A stretch of 15,651 nt of DNA from JANRJY01 sp033763735. GTDB lineage: Bacteria; Bacteroidota; Bacteroidia; Cytophagales; UBA9547. The notes below the pieces were generated by a model. That model searched no databases, had not been told where the DNA came from, and worked only from the letters and a program-made list of their open reading frames with translations. Positions 14,431-15,651 of the stretch are shown one piece after another (positions within the stretch are counted from its first letter, which is position 1; the number at the start of each line of letters is the position of its first letter). A program made the position numbers and the translations under genes. The stretch spans positions 1 to 15,651 of the forward strand of contig JANRJY010000035.1 in NCBI GenBank assembly GCA_033763735.1. Reading direction: 5' to 3'.

Positions 14431-15186
14431 ATGCCAAAACAAAAAGGAATAATCAAATTTGAAGGTACCATGGGTGGTATGACCTTCTACAAAACCAAAG
14501 ATGGACATCTGGTCAAAGAAAAAAGTGAGATAAGTGCGGATAAAATAGCCAATGACCCTGCATTTGCCCGCACTCGTGAAAACGGTGAAGAATTTGGCAG
14601 GGCTGCACTTGCAGGAAAGGTATTAAGGACCACTTTCAGAAACTTGTTACTCAACTCCAGTGATGTAAATATGGTGGGTCGATTGACTGCTGAAATGGTG
14701 AAAGTACTTAAGGCAGATGCAACCAGTGTAAGAGGTAAAAGAAATGTACTGGATGGTGAATTGGAATTGCTTACTGGCTTTGATTTCAATAACAGCGGAA
14801 AATTAAGAGGCGTACTTTATCAGCCATATACTACTGCAATTGATAGAATTACAGGTAATGTGAGTATCACTATGACACCTTATATTCCTATCAATGCAAT
14901 TGCAGCTCCTTCAGGAACTTCACACTTTAAGTTTGTAGCTGCTGCGGCAGAAATTGACTTTGAATCGGGTGCCTATGTGATTGATGCGGATGAGAGTGCA
15001 ATTATTGCTTTGGATCCAACATTGCAACCTGCATTGAATATTGCTCTTACACTTACTCCAAATAGCACAAAACCATTGTTCCTAGTATTTGGAATTGTGT
15101 TTTATCAGGATGTGAACGGAGTGAAATATCCTCTTAAAAATGGTCAATACAATCCATTGAATTTGGTTCAAATAGATGGAGTGTAA
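14431..15186 (+). CDS. MPKQKG-type conserved protein of Bacteroidota, function unknown
   Basis: This 251-residue protein opens MPKQKGIIKFEGTMGGMTFY and continues KTKDGHLVKEKSEISADKI. NDPAFARTRENGEEFGRAAL then leads a helical middle (about 45-105) that closes with RGKRNVLDGE. The second half is beta-rich, with many Thr and Ile (NVSITMTPYIPINAI, FKFVAAAAEIDFESGAYV, LFLVFGIVFYQDVNGVKYP). There is no signal peptide or membrane helix. I recognise the N-terminal pattern as a family that recurs in Bacteroidota genomes, often beside the same two small proteins found here, but I know no established function. A helical front with a beta-sandwich-like back could suit a self-assembling or binding protein; that is speculation. 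Confidence 0.8.
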   Translation: MPKQKGIIKFEGTMGGMTFYKTKDGHLVKEKSEISADKIANDPAFARTRENGEEFGRAALAGKVLRTTFRNLLLNSSDVNMVGRLTAEMVKVLKADATSVRGKRNVLDGELELLTGFDFNNSGKLRGVLYQPYTTAIDRITGNVSITMTPYIPINAIAAPSGTSHFKFVAAAAEIDFESGAYVIDADESAIIALDPTLQPALNIALTLTPNSTKPLFLVFGIVFYQDVNGVKYPLKNGQYNPLNLVQIDGV

Positions 15187-15202
15187 GATAAGCCCCACCC
15201 AA

Positions 15203-15226
15203 CCCTCCCCATCGGGGAGGGCTTTT
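15203..15226 (+). terminator. GC-rich hairpin with T run, partial terminator
   Basis: CCCTCCCC (15203-15210) pairs perfectly with GGGGAGGG (15214-15221) around a 3-base ATC loop, followed by C and TTTT. The block from 15191 (GCCCCACCC...) is far more GC-rich than its surroundings and resembles a dispersed intergenic repeat of Bacteroidota. Sitting between two genes of the apparent cassette, it would lower expression of the downstream pair. Confidence 0.7.
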
Positions 15227-15259
15227 AAGAAGGAATTAACATTTAAAACAAATAACAAA

Positions 15260-15466
15260 ATGAACATCATAGAAAGGGCGCAAGCACCAACTCCGAAATT
15301 CTTTAAAACGCTTAGAACCATTGGTTTAGTGTTAGCTGCTTTAAGTACTACTATTGTAGCGGCTCCTATAGCTTTACCTGCAATTATTGTAAGTGCTGCC
15401 GGGTATTTGGCTGTTGCTGGTGGAGTTATTGGGGCAGTAAGTCAGGTTACAGTTTCGAATGAGTAA
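15260..15466 (+). CDS. 68-residue small hydrophobic protein of the MPKQKG cassette
   Basis: Taken from ATG 15260. The open frame extends back to 15176, but that part crosses the GC-rich hairpin and the end of the previous gene. The product begins MNIIERAQAPTPKFFKTLRT and continues with two hydrophobic segments (IGLVLAALSTTIVAAPIAL and AIIVSAAGYLAVAGGVIGAV), ending SQVTVSNE. The layout is a short amphipathic, basic N-terminus, then a hairpin of two small-residue-rich helices with a Pro between them. I recall near-identical small proteins beside MPKQKG-type genes in other Bacteroidota, but know no function. The topology is compatible with a small membrane-perturbing or holin-like protein; this is inference. 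The next gene begins 18 bases later. Confidence 0.75.
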   Translation: MNIIERAQAPTPKFFKTLRTIGLVLAALSTTIVAAPIALPAIIVSAAGYLAVAGGVIGAVSQVTVSNE

Positions 15467-15484
15467 TGCATAATTATTAATGAA

Positions 15485-15651
15485 ATGACACATGAAAATC
15501 AAACAACTATCGTTGGAACTGCAAGTGGTACTTTGCTGACGGTTTTAGTAAATATTCAAAGTACGGATGTTTTGAGAACAGTAATACTTGGAATTGTGGG
15601 AGCATTGACCAGTTTTACGGTTTCAGTGGGTTTGAAATGGATACAGAAACG
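15485..15651 (+). CDS. Small membrane protein, holin-like topology (3' truncated by window)
   Basis: The frame from ATG 15485 stays open to the window end and gives the first 55 residues. A short polar start (MTHENQT) is followed by a hydrophobic segment (TIVGTASGTLLTVLVNI), a short QSTDVLRT linker, and a second segment (VILGIVGALTSFTVSVGLKW) leading to basic residues. Two close helices, little else and a basic C-terminal side recall phage holins, but no specific family is certain. It continues the small-membrane-protein run after the MPKQKG gene. The nearby ATG at 15480 is followed at once by a stop, so 15485 is the start. Confidence 0.7.
   Translation, partial: MTHENQTTIVGTASGTLLTVLVNIQSTDVLRTVILGIVGALTSFTVSVGLKWIQK

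Noticed and set aside
15176..15259. Extended N-terminus of the 68-residue protein from ATG 15176
   Set aside because: It would read through the end of the previous gene and a GC-rich terminator hairpin; ATG 15260 gives the protein form I recall from relatives.

Overview
The window comes from an AT-rich member of the Bacteroidota. Three things point there. Several genes are preceded by the phylum's own promoter form (-33 TTTG, -7 TAnnTTTG). Shine-Dalgarno sequences are mostly lacking. The gene families and neighbourhoods are typical of the phylum: coaX beside an SPYxxxGLG-type outer membrane protein and an Omp85 protein, DUF2490, DUF6722, a long glutamine-dependent NadE, and an MPKQKG-type conserved protein. 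I cannot place it below phylum level with confidence.

Layout. Positions 1-178 hold the 3' end of a gene made of 21-residue tandem repeats, closed by a strong terminator. From 285 to 5019 a plus-strand cluster starts at a good promoter: a cytochrome b5-like heme protein, a BadF/NAGK-type kinase, type III pantothenate kinase (coaX), an outer membrane beta-barrel and an Omp85/BamA-like protein. The last gene probably has its own promoter. From 5061 to 6110 four small minus-strand genes form an accessory patch: a zeta-toxin-like kinase gene broken by two in-frame stops, an intact small partner gene (candidate antitoxin), a DUF6722 membrane protein with a consensus promoter, and a 35-residue one-helix membrane protein coupled to it by an ATGA overlap. 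From 6201 to 9344 are uvrB and a dipeptide epimerase. From 9348 to 12125, on the minus strand, are nadE and a DUF2490 barrel protein. From 12230 to 13320 are a metallo-beta-lactamase-fold hydrolase and a DUF2905 membrane protein, followed by tRNA-Arg(ACG) with its own promoter and terminator.

Downstream of the tRNA the content changes to what looks like an accessory island. Two tiny minus-strand genes joined by an ATGA overlap (a 67-residue putative DNA-binding protein and a 46-residue protein) face a secreted staphylococcal-nuclease-like protein. After it come an MPKQKG-type protein of unknown function, a 68-residue hydrophobic protein and a truncated small membrane protein with holin-like topology.

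The left and middle parts are ordinary housekeeping: cofactor synthesis (CoA, NAD), envelope proteins, murein peptide recycling and nucleotide excision repair. The parts most worth a second look are the tRNA-proximal island with its small-protein cassette, the decayed toxin locus with its surviving partner, and the repeat protein at the left edge.
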